NCBI GenBank assembly: GCA_044358015.1 | Contig: JBIKOO010000055.1 | Span: 1-11,242, forward strand | Length of the DNA stretch: 11,242 nucleotides | Origin: Casp-actino8 sp044358015 | GTDB taxonomy: Bacteria; Actinomycetota; Acidimicrobiia; Acidimicrobiales; Ilumatobacteraceae | Direction of reading: 5' to 3' | Part shown: in pieces, positions 1 to 7,523 of the stretch | How the letters are laid out: each line of letters starts with the position of its first letter | Position numbering within the stretch: position 1 is the first letter of the stretch | Made by a program: the position numbers and the translations under genes | The notes under the pieces: model-generated | Told to the model about the DNA's origin: nothing | Database searches by the model: none | What the model saw: the letters and a program-made list of their open reading frames with translations, nothing else

Positions 1-261
1 CACATGCTCGGAATTGGGTACGGCAACCCCGAGTGGGGTCATGGACATTGGAAGGGCGAACTCGCAGTCGGTTCCGAACGTTGGAATCTGCCAGTACAAA
101 ACCCATGTGATCCTCGAAATATTCATATTCAGGCACTGTGTCGTGCCACGATGACCGATGCTCAAGGAGTGACTCATCAAGGAATTGGCATTCTTGAACA
201 GTTAATCCTTGGTCCACATGAGCCAACTGGACTCACTGGAATCATTGATCCAGCGCGCTAG
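1..261 (+). CDS. 3' end of an unidentified protein (C-terminal 86 residues)
   Basis: The reading frame is open from the first base and ends in two tandem TAG stops (259-264), so this is the tail of a gene that begins outside the window. The ATG at 4 is only an internal codon. The tail is rich in Gly, His and Trp near its start (GYGNPEWGHGHWKGEL) and ends with the pattern GIGILEQLILGPHEPTGLTG. From memory this resembles the C-terminal end of a family of uncharacterised actinobacterial proteins (DUF7064-like, lipocalin-type folds, sometimes beside phosphotransferase-like domains). I cannot verify that, so no function is assigned. No membrane segment is visible. It converges on the short-chain dehydrogenase with about 40 bases between the stops, and I see no terminator hairpin there. 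Confidence 0.6.
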   Translation, partial: HMLGIGYGNPEWGHGHWKGELAVGSERWNLPVQNPCDPRNIHIQALCRATMTDAQGVTHQGIGILEQLILGPHEPTGLTGIIDPAR

Positions 262-303
262 TAGGTCGTATTGCTTATTGATGATTGAGTTTTACTTCGT
301 CGA

Positions 304-1095
304 TCATGTGTGACGAATCGACATGCCGCCATCAACCACGATTGACGCGCCAGTAACGAAACTCATCGCTGGCATACACAAACTCACCGTCATATGGGCG
401 ACTTCTTCTGGTTCTCCGTAACGACGCAAGGCCACATGGCGCTGGGCATACTTGCTCTTCATATCCGACGGAATCGCCGCTGTCATTCCAGTATTGATCG
501 GCCCAGGACAGATGCAGTTGACAGTGATTCCGTCTTTGCCCAGTTCAACCGCCAAACTTCGTGTGAGGCCGGTAACGCCGGACTTCGATGCCGAGTAAGC
601 CGACAGTGTCGGAGTCGCAACGATTGATTCAGTCGACGCAACATTGACGATTCGACCAGATGAAGATTGTTTCAAATGTGGAAGAGCAGCACGAACTAGG
701 TGAACATAGGCCGACAAGTTGATTGCCAAAGTGGTATCCCAAGCACTCAGGAAATCATCATTTGAAGAATTTGCTGGTGAAGACAGAGAAATACCAGCGT
801 TGTTAATCACAATGTCAAGGCAACCGAAAGCAGAGATGGTTTTGTCAACGACAGTTTGTAGTTGCTCAGTATGACGCACATCAATCGCCAAGCCGATCGC
901 CCGTTGTGCACCATATTCATTTTGAATTGATTGCACGACTGCATCAACCTTGGCCTGATCAAGATCTACGACAGCGACGCGAACTCCCTCGTCAGCGAGA
1001 AGAAAAGCAGTTGCTCGGCCCATTCCGCTGGCTGCGCCAGTCACAATGGCAACTTTGCCGTTCAGGCTTCGGGAGAGATTGCTCAATCGAGTCAT
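304..1095 (-). CDS. Short-chain dehydrogenase/reductase (classical SDR, NAD(H)-type)
   Basis: A 263-residue classical SDR, full length for the family. The Rossmann dinucleotide site TGAASGMG is at residues 19-26. Asp44 at the end of the second beta strand favours NAD(H) over NADP(H). The structural NNAG motif is at 98-101. The catalytic tetrad is complete: Asn126, Ser154, Tyr167 and Lys171 (YSASK). The C-terminal part carries the usual CPGPINTGM and FVTGASIVVDGG segments. These enzymes interconvert alcohols and ketones or 3-hydroxyacyl and 3-oxoacyl groups in the cytosol; the substrate cannot be read from the sequence. It is the last gene of the minus-strand string, 11 bases after the split-barrel gene. 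Its ribosome site (GAAAG, about eight bases before the ATG) lies across the end of that gene, so the two are probably co-transcribed. Confidence 0.93.
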   Translation of the reverse strand: MTRLSNLSRSLNGKVAIVTGAASGMGRATAFLLADEGVRVAVVDLDQAKVDAVVQSIQNEYGAQRAIGLAIDVRHTEQLQTVVDKTISAFGCLDIVINNAGISLSSPANSSNDDFLSAWDTTLAINLSAYVHLVRAALPHLKQSSSGRIVNVASTESIVATPTLSAYSASKSGVTGLTRSLAVELGKDGITVNCICPGPINTGMTAAIPSDMKSKYAQRHVALRRYGEPEEVAHMTVSLCMPAMSFVTGASIVVDGGMSIRHT

Positions 1096-1106
1096 GATCG
1101 CTCTTT

Positions 1107-1550
1107 CTATGTTCGCGAGTAGCGCTGCATGCCACCCATGCCGTACATCTTCATGACAAGGGCTCGTTCAACAGTTACCTCCATGAAAGCGGTATCGGGG
1201 CTGTTATCGGGTCCCCCAGGAGCGAAGCCGTTGAGGTCGTAGTCAAAGACGCCATTCCACAAACGACGTTTTGTTTCAATGTCACTCAGTACTCGCGCAG
1301 TTCCCCACACTTCTACCCCATCGCCATTTTCGGTGACTTGCCAATGAAGAGCGACGCGAGGGTTCTCTGCGACATTTCGAGTTTTGGTTGATGTCAATCC
1401 CACCATGATCCACAGCGTTTCTCCATCCCAGCAGGGATGCACTGGAACGACGTCTGGCTCTTGGTCGGCACCGACAGTGGCGATGTGTGCCCACATGCTG
1501 AGCGCAGAACTGGCGGTCTTTACTTCTTCAATCGTGATGTCACTACTCAT
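1107..1550 (-). CDS. Pyridoxamine 5'-phosphate oxidase-like split-barrel protein (FMN or F420 binding)
   Basis: A 147-residue single-domain protein with the features of the PNPOx-like split beta-barrel superfamily. It opens with a short helix, then the strand pair ATVGADQEPDVVPVHPCWDG (23-42), and then WIMVG...STKTRNVAENPRVALHW (47-70), where Lys56 and Arg58 sit at the usual cofactor-phosphate position. The strand VEVWGTARVLSD (79-90) follows. Small actinobacterial members bind FMN, F420, haem or nothing, and many are F420H2-dependent reductases; the sequence does not settle which applies here. The ATG start is supported by a strong ribosome site, GAGG seven bases upstream (1558-1561, within GAGGGGG). 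It lies 40 bases downstream of the methyltransferase and 11 upstream of the SDR, which suggests the three act together on a redox or methylated product. Confidence 0.85.
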   Translation of the reverse strand: MSSDITIEEVKTASSALSMWAHIATVGADQEPDVVPVHPCWDGETLWIMVGLTSTKTRNVAENPRVALHWQVTENGDGVEVWGTARVLSDIETKRRLWNGVFDYDLNGFAPGGPDNSPDTAFMEVTVERALVMKMYGMGGMQRYSRT

Positions 1551-1590
1551 GATTCCCCCTCAGGACATTTTTGAATTTTCTGATGCTTTA

Positions 1591-2685
1591 TTACGGTCGT
1601 ACTTCGTAAAACGCGTTGAGTGAATGTTCAATGTCTAGTTTGCGAAAACGAGAAAATCCAGCAGCGCTAGCCATTTCGCGAGCCTTTGATTCTGGCAACC
1701 CAAGAGTTCCCAAGCCGGCCCCGCCCACAGTTGACATCGCCGATGACATGCAACTCATCACACTGATGCCGTACATCAACGAAGCCATGGGATTCTTTGC
1801 CATGTTTTCACCGAAGGTATCGAGCGCCTTGATGTCAACCAGTAGCCAGATTCCGTCTGGCTTCAAAGAACCACGAATTGCTGCCATGACGTCTTGCGGG
1901 TGCGTCATATCGTGAATGCAATCAAACGCCGTCACAAGGTCTAAGGATTCGTCACCGGGTAGTGGTGAAACTCTTGGGTCAACGAAATGCACATTTGTGG
2001 TCTCATCAATAGATTTCTTCTCTAGTGCACGGTCGAGCGCGTATCGCGAAATGTCGTATCCAGTGATTGAACTCTTTGGGAATGCCTGCGCCATGCGAAG
2101 CGCTGCTCCCCCAGCCCCGCAACCAATATCGGCGACCAGCGCGCCGCTTTCCAAACGGGACACCGCTCCTTCAAGTGCTGGAAGTACTACTGGGAGCAAA
2201 TACGAACGACTCCAAGGTTCAAAACTTCGTTCAATACCGACGGCACCTTCAGGCCCGTGACTGTCGTAATCGAGACCGATACCAGTACGAAAACTCTCGG
2301 GAAGCGCGGTGAGACCGGCCATGGTCTGGGGTAACCGATGAAACATTCCCATTCCGAATGCTGGATGAAGTTCGTCCGCTAAAACGACGATCGCTTCGGG
2401 GGTCATCGAGTACGTCTCAATGCCTTGATCATCAATACTGACTTCGATCAGGCGCGCAGCTGCTTGATTATGAACCCACTCTTGAACCCAGCGGGGATGC
2501 AGTTGAAGCGAAGCAGCGAGTTCATCTGATGTCACTGGATGACTAAACGACGACAGACCTTGGTACAAACCGAGACGATCACCGAGATGAATCATTCCGG
2601 AAGTAACGGCACCTTCAAGTTTGGAAAAAACCAAGAAGGAGTACATCTTTAGCAAATTCGGATCGAGATCACGCCGGTCACTCAT
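1591..2685 (-). CDS. SAM-dependent methyltransferase with N-terminal winged helix (Rv2258c-like)
   Basis: A 364-residue two-domain class I methyltransferase. Residues about 10-100 form a helical winged-helix-type dimerisation domain (VTSDELAASLQLHPRWVQEWV at 51-71). The Rossmann methyltransferase domain starts near 180 with the SAM-binding motif VADIGCGAG (184-192), and the acidic residue ending strand two is Asp211. DLVTAFDCIHD corresponds to the fourth strand, followed by LKPDGIWLLVDI. Length and layout match mycobacterial Rv2258c and related small-molecule methyltransferases; the substrate is unknown. The ATG overlaps the TGA of the histidine phosphatase by one base (TGATG at 2683-2687), indicating translational coupling. 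The gene ends with tandem TAA stops (1588-1593). Family assignment is firm; the acceptor is not predictable. Confidence 0.9.
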   Translation of the reverse strand: MSDRRDLDPNLLKMYSFLVFSKLEGAVTSGMIHLGDRLGLYQGLSSFSHPVTSDELAASLQLHPRWVQEWVHNQAAARLIEVSIDDQGIETYSMTPEAIVVLADELHPAFGMGMFHRLPQTMAGLTALPESFRTGIGLDYDSHGPEGAVGIERSFEPWSRSYLLPVVLPALEGAVSRLESGALVADIGCGAGGAALRMAQAFPKSSITGYDISRYALDRALEKKSIDETTNVHFVDPRVSPLPGDESLDLVTAFDCIHDMTHPQDVMAAIRGSLKPDGIWLLVDIKALDTFGENMAKNPMASLMYGISVMSCMSSAMSTVGGAGLGTLGLPESKAREMASAAGFSRFRKLDIEHSLNAFYEVRP

Positions 2686-3371
2686 CAGAAGGTCCTTTGA
2701 TCGTTAGCCATGTGTTCAACATCGCTCAATTTGGTTAAACCGAAGAAATGTCCGTCGCCAATTTCAAATGATTCAAGCCGACTGATTGAGGCATGAGCAA
2801 TGACAAATCGCTCCCACTCCCATGGCGTCGGAGCTAATCCTAAAATATGCCCAATAAACACGCTGTTCGTGCCTGCATGAGCAACACACAAAATCTTTCG
2901 ATCTGGATTCTTGATATGCCAAACCGGTAAATCTTGCGGACTGGCAGTCACTCCCCGTTCACCCAAAAAGGTTTCCGCCCCTTTGTGAATTCGGGTCACA
3001 AAATCTCGAACTGGTTCGCCGTCGGTTAGACCATCCCAACGCTTTTCGGCAATGCGACTTCGCTCCTCTCGATAGGCAGCATCGGCTTTTTCGCGGGGAG
3101 TTCCGTGCCACAAGGGGTTTCGAATTTCTTCCAACCAATTCTGAGTGACGCTAGATCCCGCTGAGATTTTTCGCCGAGCGAGAAGTGGGGCGGCAGTTTG
3201 TTGTGCTCGAACTAGGGGCGACACCCAGATTTCATCAAAATGTTCACCATCGAGGGCTTTGGCGACACATTCGGCTTGAGCAAATCCCAAATCGGTGAGG
3301 GGTGGATTATCAACATTGAGATCATCTTTGATCCATTCAGGTTGCCCGTGTCGGACCAAAACAATTTCCAT
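2685..3371 (-). CDS. Histidine phosphatase family protein (phosphoglycerate mutase-like)
   Basis: A 228-residue member of the histidine phosphatase superfamily. The N-terminal motif VRHGQPEW has the phospho-accepting His8 next to Arg7. The second phosphate-binding arginine is Arg55 in SPLVRAQQTA. Acidic residues Glu81/Glu82 are candidates for the proton donor, and the second catalytic His165 is in CVAHAGTNS. All residues needed for a phosphatase appear present. Such proteins hydrolyse phosphomonoesters of sugars, nucleotides or small metabolites; the substrate here is unknown and a glycolytic mutase role is unlikely from the context. It lies 27 bases after the second ABC subunit and overlaps the methyltransferase by one base. 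No clear ribosome site precedes the ATG, and no other in-frame start lies between the upstream stop and 3371. Confidence 0.9.
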   Translation of the reverse strand: MEIVLVRHGQPEWIKDDLNVDNPPLTDLGFAQAECVAKALDGEHFDEIWVSPLVRAQQTAAPLLARRKISAGSSVTQNWLEEIRNPLWHGTPREKADAAYREERSRIAEKRWDGLTDGEPVRDFVTRIHKGAETFLGERGVTASPQDLPVWHIKNPDRKILCVAHAGTNSVFIGHILGLAPTPWEWERFVIAHASISRLESFEIGDGHFFGLTKLSDVEHMANDQRTF

Positions 3372-3398
3372 ATGTCTATTGTGGCATTTACGAGCAGA

Positions 3399-5207
3399 TC
3401 ATTCAGACGTTTGGTGCGACGCTTCCCAAGATTTAAACATCTCGGCGTAGATGCCAGATTGCGTGACTAGTTCTTGATGCGACCCGTCCTGAACCAGCAC
3501 GCCTGAATCAAGAACCAATACCCGATCGGCTCGAACTGCTGTTGACAGGCGATGAGCGATCGAAATTGTGGTCCGTCCCTGTGAGATTTTGTCTAGTGCT
3601 CGCGTCAGGCGAACTTCGGTTGATGCGTCAACTGACGAGGTGGCTTCGTCGAGTATCAAAATGTCAGGGTTTATCAGTGAAGCACGCACCAGGGCGATGA
3701 GTTGACGCTCTCCGGCCGACAGTTGTGCTCCACGCTGACCAACAACTGTTTCCAAGCCGTTAGGAAGAGCTTCAAACCAATCCTGAAGATCAACATGGGA
3801 AAACGCGTCCATGAGATCTTGATCGGTTGCCGCTGGAAGCGCAAAGCGGAGATTCGCGGCAACAGTGTCAGAAAAGAGAAATGGTTCTTGGGGAACGACA
3901 ACCAAAATCTTGCGAAGTTGGTCATTGGCGATGCGATTGATCGGCACTCCACCTATCGAAATGCCACCAACACTCGGGTCAGAAAAACGCGCCAGCAATC
4001 GGCCAAACGTGGTCTTTCCCGAACCCGTTTCACCGACGACTGCCACCTGGGTTCCGAAAGGAATCGTGCACGTCAATCCGTGCAGCACATTGTGTTGATC
4101 ACTCTCGAGTTCACCGTCTCGCGGTCGATAAGAAAAAGACAGGTTCTCGACCCTGATGTCCAATGGACCCTTATCGATCGAAATTGGGTACAGCGGAGCG
4201 GGAGGTCCTACCGGAATCGCCAATATGCCCAATATTCGACGCATTCCTGATACCGCAGTTTGAGTTTGGTCTAGGACTTCGGTGAGTTCAGCAATCGGTT
4301 CAAGAAAGCGGTAAGTCAAAAAGATAAAACCAACGAGCGCCCCTGCCGACAGTCCCGATTCTGCTCCGCGCCATAGTCCGATGAACACAACCGCAGATAC
4401 AGAAATTGCGCCGAATATCTCACCGGATGGAAAAAGTAACGCTCCGATCAAAGTCGCTCTCGTTTGGGCATCACCTCGAGACTTTGCTGATTGCTTAACG
4501 CGTTCACCAAAGATTTGACCTGCTGAGTAAGCGTGAAGAGTCTCTCCCCCAGTGATGAGTTCTGCTGTTGATCCGAGCACCTGTGAGTTAGCTAGACGCG
4601 AGGCATCATACGCTGCGACCAGTCGTGACTGAACACGACGCAAGACATAAACCAACGGAGCTGAAATGAAAATCACGACTAACGCAAGGAGCCAGTCGTA
4701 GGCAAGCATGACGCCCGAAACAATGATCATGAGCGCACCATTTAGTAAGTAAGCCAAACCTCCCCAAGAAAAGAACTGTGAAAGAGTTTCCACGTCAGAA
4801 GTCACTCGTGACACCAAGGACCCACGTTGCTCATCGTTGTGGTCTTCAAGACTTAACAAGTGAATATGTTGAAACAATTGCACGCGCAACTCGTAGAGGG
4901 CCGATTCACTGCGCTGACCCAATCTTGAAACCGCAGTTCTTTGTGCGACTCCAGCAATCACTAGATAAATCGCGGCTCCAATACATAACTTGATAACTAA
5001 AGCCACATCAACATCTTGGGGGCTGCTGGAAGTTGCCCTCTGTAGACCGTGATCAATTGCGATTTGAATGACGACAGGAACAACGACGCGCCCACTGGAT
5101 CCGATCAGGGCCAAGAAGATGGTCAATCCGATTCCTTGGCTGAGACTGGGTACGGCTCGAACCCCCTTGTTCAGTGTCGTGAGGGCACCTCCGGTGGAAA
5201 TTGTCAT
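3399..5207 (-). CDS. ABC exporter half-transporter, subunit with intact catalytic residues
   Basis: A 602-residue fusion of a type IV ABC exporter membrane domain (about residues 20-330, several hydrophobic helices) and an ATPase domain (about 345-595). Walker A is GETGSGKT (392-399), the Q-loop glutamine is Gln440, Walker B is LILD with catalytic Glu521, and the switch histidine is His552 (AHRLST). The ABC signature is LSAGE (496-500) instead of LSGGQ. The ATG lies inside the end of the upstream ABC gene (ATGA, 5204-5207), so the two are translationally coupled and almost certainly form one heterodimer. Because signatures act in trans, this LSAGE motif should complete the degenerate site of the partner. 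Relatives include TM287/288, LmrCD, BmrCD and mycobacterial Rv1272c/Rv1273c. The cargo (lipid, peptide or drug-like molecule) cannot be predicted. Confidence 0.95.
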   Translation of the reverse strand: MTISTGGALTTLNKGVRAVPSLSQGIGLTIFLALIGSSGRVVVPVVIQIAIDHGLQRATSSSPQDVDVALVIKLCIGAAIYLVIAGVAQRTAVSRLGQRSESALYELRVQLFQHIHLLSLEDHNDEQRGSLVSRVTSDVETLSQFFSWGGLAYLLNGALMIIVSGVMLAYDWLLALVVIFISAPLVYVLRRVQSRLVAAYDASRLANSQVLGSTAELITGGETLHAYSAGQIFGERVKQSAKSRGDAQTRATLIGALLFPSGEIFGAISVSAVVFIGLWRGAESGLSAGALVGFIFLTYRFLEPIAELTEVLDQTQTAVSGMRRILGILAIPVGPPAPLYPISIDKGPLDIRVENLSFSYRPRDGELESDQHNVLHGLTCTIPFGTQVAVVGETGSGKTTFGRLLARFSDPSVGGISIGGVPINRIANDQLRKILVVVPQEPFLFSDTVAANLRFALPAATDQDLMDAFSHVDLQDWFEALPNGLETVVGQRGAQLSAGERQLIALVRASLINPDILILDEATSSVDASTEVRLTRALDKISQGRTTISIAHRLSTAVRADRVLVLDSGVLVQDGSHQELVTQSGIYAEMFKSWEASHQTSE

Positions 5208-6961
5208 CCTTGAACACCCTCAACTTGATCGTCGGAGGCAGATTGTGGTTTCTCGTACGCCTGCATCAACAATCTGTACTGGTCACTCTGAATCAAAAGT
5301 TCAACGTGATTGGTTGGTCCATGGATTTGGTCAACATCAAAGAACATCACAGTTTCGGCCATTCCGATGAGAGACGGTCGCGAAGCAACGGCGATGACGA
5401 TCGTGTCGGACAATTCGGTTCTGATGTTGTTGAGAACATTGATTTCGGTGTTGGGATCAAGGGCGCTCGTCGTGTCATCCAAAAGAAGCACGTGAGGTCG
5501 TCGCACGATAGCCCTTGCTAAAGCGATTCTCTGTCGTTGACCACCTGATAAACCAACGCCGCGCTCGCCGATCACAGTGTCAATTCCTTGTGGAAGTTGG
5601 AAAACGAAATCAGCCTCGGCCACCTTTAACGCCCAACTGAGATCAAGATCAGAGAACTTCAGTCCCATGCACATGTTGTCGCGGACCGATGTGCCAAACA
5701 GAAAAGGTTCCTGGAAAACCAAACATACGGATGAATCTGGGATCAGGATGCTGCCTTGCAAAGGTGGGATAGTTCCAGCGATAGTTTGAAGCAACGTTGA
5801 TTTTCCACATCCGGTATAGCCGACAATCGCATTGAATGATGACGGGTCAAAAGATGCCGAGAAATTGTGAGTGAGGGGGTGATCTATGTCGTGTCCAATA
5901 GACAAAGAACTAATGACTAAAGATTGACCAGCATGATGTGACATTTTGCGCGGATCAGCGACAATCGGGCTATGCCGCAGTTGTTGAATACGACCGAACC
6001 CAGCTTGTGATCGAGGCATCTCGGATAAGGCGTATCCAATCAGTCTTAAAGGAAAAACCAAAAGCGTAAACATGTAAATGAAACTGGCCAACTCTCCCAC
6101 AGTCAAGTCACCACTTCGAACTCGAAATGCTCCACCAATAATCAAACAGATATTGGTCAAGTTAGGAACGAAATCAAGGGCAGCTTCAAACAATGAACGC
6201 AATTTGATTGCTTCAATTCGAGCACTCTGCACCCGTGATGCAATAACAGCGAGTCTCTCAGTCTCCCGATTTTCGGCACCGAAAGCTTTGACAACAGTGA
6301 CACCTTCAAAACTTTCGTGCACGGCGGCCGAGAGTGATCCGAGTTCGCCTTGGGCAATGTCAAACCACCGATCGACTTTTCGTTGATACAAAACATTGAG
6401 CGCGATCAATAAAGGAAACACTGCCGTAGCGGCTATTCCTAAGGCGATGTCGTTCGAGATCAACCCATATGCTGCGATCACCATCATGAGGATCACGCTG
6501 CTCGCATATGGCAACGGGGCCATTACTGCCACACTCGCATCAACGTCCACTCCGGCGCGAGTAATGAGATCCCCAGTTGATTGTTCGCGCTGCCATTGGG
6601 GTGGCTGTTGAACTAGTACGTCTACAACCTCATCAGTCAAACTCTGGGCTGTTCTCCATTGAGCGCGGCCAGCAAATGACCTACGGACTATCACTCCACA
6701 CGCTCGGATAAGCGATAACCCCATCAATAGTGCCACTGCAGTCAAAGTTTGAGATAGCGAAAATTCATCGGTATCAAAGCGCCGGACGATGACTTCGTCG
6801 ATGATCCATCGCAGCAACCAAGAAGACGCCACGGTACAAACAGCAAAAACCGCGGCTCCAACCATTGAAACGGTGAATAGCACGGGGTGATACGCAACCA
6901 GGGAGCGAATTAAGGTCGTGGCACGACGAAACCGTCCAGAAGATGATGGATGACCGTGCAC
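5204..6961 (-). CDS. ABC exporter half-transporter, subunit with degenerate ATPase site
   Basis: A 585-residue membrane-ATPase fusion, first gene of the minus-strand string. The membrane domain covers about residues 20-320 and the ATPase about 345-570. Walker A is GYTGCGKS (381-388), the Q-loop glutamine is Gln417, and the signature is a perfect LSGGQ (471-475). Two catalytic positions are changed: the Walker B glutamate is Asp496 (LLLDD) and the switch histidine is Ser527 (VASRPS). The site built on this subunit's Walker A/B should therefore bind but poorly hydrolyse ATP, while its LSGGQ serves the competent site of the partner. The start is GTG at 6959-6961, preceded by AGGAA with a six-base spacing. 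The ATG two bases upstream is out of frame, and an in-frame TAG at 6971-6973 excludes an earlier start. It is divergent from the DoxX gene. Confidence 0.94.
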   Translation of the reverse strand: MHGHPSSSGRFRRATTLIRSLVAYHPVLFTVSMVGAAVFAVCTVASSWLLRWIIDEVIVRRFDTDEFSLSQTLTAVALLMGLSLIRACGVIVRRSFAGRAQWRTAQSLTDEVVDVLVQQPPQWQREQSTGDLITRAGVDVDASVAVMAPLPYASSVILMMVIAAYGLISNDIALGIAATAVFPLLIALNVLYQRKVDRWFDIAQGELGSLSAAVHESFEGVTVVKAFGAENRETERLAVIASRVQSARIEAIKLRSLFEAALDFVPNLTNICLIIGGAFRVRSGDLTVGELASFIYMFTLLVFPLRLIGYALSEMPRSQAGFGRIQQLRHSPIVADPRKMSHHAGQSLVISSLSIGHDIDHPLTHNFSASFDPSSFNAIVGYTGCGKSTLLQTIAGTIPPLQGSILIPDSSVCLVFQEPFLFGTSVRDNMCMGLKFSDLDLSWALKVAEADFVFQLPQGIDTVIGERGVGLSGGQRQRIALARAIVRRPHVLLLDDTTSALDPNTEINVLNNIRTELSDTIVIAVASRPSLIGMAETVMFFDVDQIHGPTNHVELLIQSDQYRLLMQAYEKPQSASDDQVEGVQG

Positions 6962-6967
6962 ATAATA

Positions 6968-6972
6968 TTCCT
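6968..6972 (-). promoter_or_regulatory. Ribosome binding site deciding a GTG start
   Basis: On the minus strand the bases read AGGAA, then six bases, then the GTG at 6961. This supports GTG initiation of the first ABC subunit over the overlapping out-of-frame ATG at 6961-6963. Confidence 0.6.
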
Positions 6973-6977
6973 AGCAG

Positions 6978-6983
6978 TAATCT
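6978..6983 (+). promoter_or_regulatory. -10 element for leaderless transcription of the DoxX gene
   Basis: TAATCT fits the actinobacterial TANNNT -10 pattern and ends six bases before the ATG at 6990. That spacing puts the transcription start at or next to the start codon. No Shine-Dalgarno sequence lies between them, which fits a leaderless mRNA. No convincing -35 is visible. The identical hexamer and spacing occur before the acyltransferase gene. Confidence 0.5.
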
Positions 6984-6989
6984 GATCTC

Positions 6990-7523
6990 ATGCTCAGCCT
7001 TGATCACGATCAGTTCGGAATCGACCAACTAAATTTTGGACTCTTGGTTCTCCGTTTAGTCCTAGGACTTTTTTTGGCCTATCACGGTTACAACAAGGTA
7101 TTTGGTAAAGGTGGTCTTTCCGGAACCGCATCGTGGTTCGGAAGTATGGGTATGAAATGGCCGAAGTGGCAAGCGCGTGCCGCTGCTGCGACCGAAATCG
7201 GAGCAGGCGTCATGTTGGCCGTGGGTTTACTCACTCCACTCGCCGCAGCTGGTGTGATCGGAGTCATGGTCGTGGCCATCTACACATCTCATCTCAAAGT
7301 TGGGTTCTTCGTTTTCCTTCCCAACCAAGGTTGGGAGTACTGCGCAACGATCGCATTGGGAGCGCTTGCCGTTGGAACGATGGGACCAGGTGAGTGGTCT
7401 CTTGACAACGCCATTGATTTTTCTCTTTCAGGCTGGGGAGCATTGATCGTGACACTCGCCCTTGGTGTCGGTGGAGCTGCCGTTCATCTCGCCACCTCGT
7501 ACCGCCCCGTGAAGAAATCATGA
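6990..7523 (+). CDS. DoxX family membrane protein
   Basis: A 177-residue, strongly hydrophobic protein of the DoxX/SURF4-like family. The first helix (about 16-38) carries the usual start LLVLRLVLGLFLAYHGYNKVFG. It is followed by a polar loop with WFGSMGMKWPKWQAR, a second helix with the conserved glutamate (Glu69 in ATEIGAGVMLAVGLLTP), a third near 84-100, a fourth near 116-135 (CATIALGALAVG), and a last hydrophobic stretch at 148-168. DoxX proteins are integral membrane proteins linked in some bacteria to thiosulfate:quinone oxidation and in mycobacteria to thiol and oxidative stress systems; no specific partner is visible here. Only 28 bases separate its start from the divergent ABC operon. 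Its stop overlaps the next gene by four bases (ATGA), so both are co-expressed. Confidence 0.9.
   Translation: MLSLDHDQFGIDQLNFGLLVLRLVLGLFLAYHGYNKVFGKGGLSGTASWFGSMGMKWPKWQARAAAATEIGAGVMLAVGLLTPLAAAGVIGVMVVAIYTSHLKVGFFVFLPNQGWEYCATIALGALAVGTMGPGEWSLDNAIDFSLSGWGALIVTLALGVGGAAVHLATSYRPVKKS

Noticed and set aside
262..303. Possible bidirectional terminator between the first gene and the SDR
   Set aside because: I found no stem of useful length followed by a T run in either direction.
3702..4250. Plus-strand open frame of 182 codons opposite the second ABC subunit
   Set aside because: It lies wholly antisense to a clear ATPase domain, its composition is rich in Arg and Lys as expected of a shadow frame, and it has no recognisable motif.
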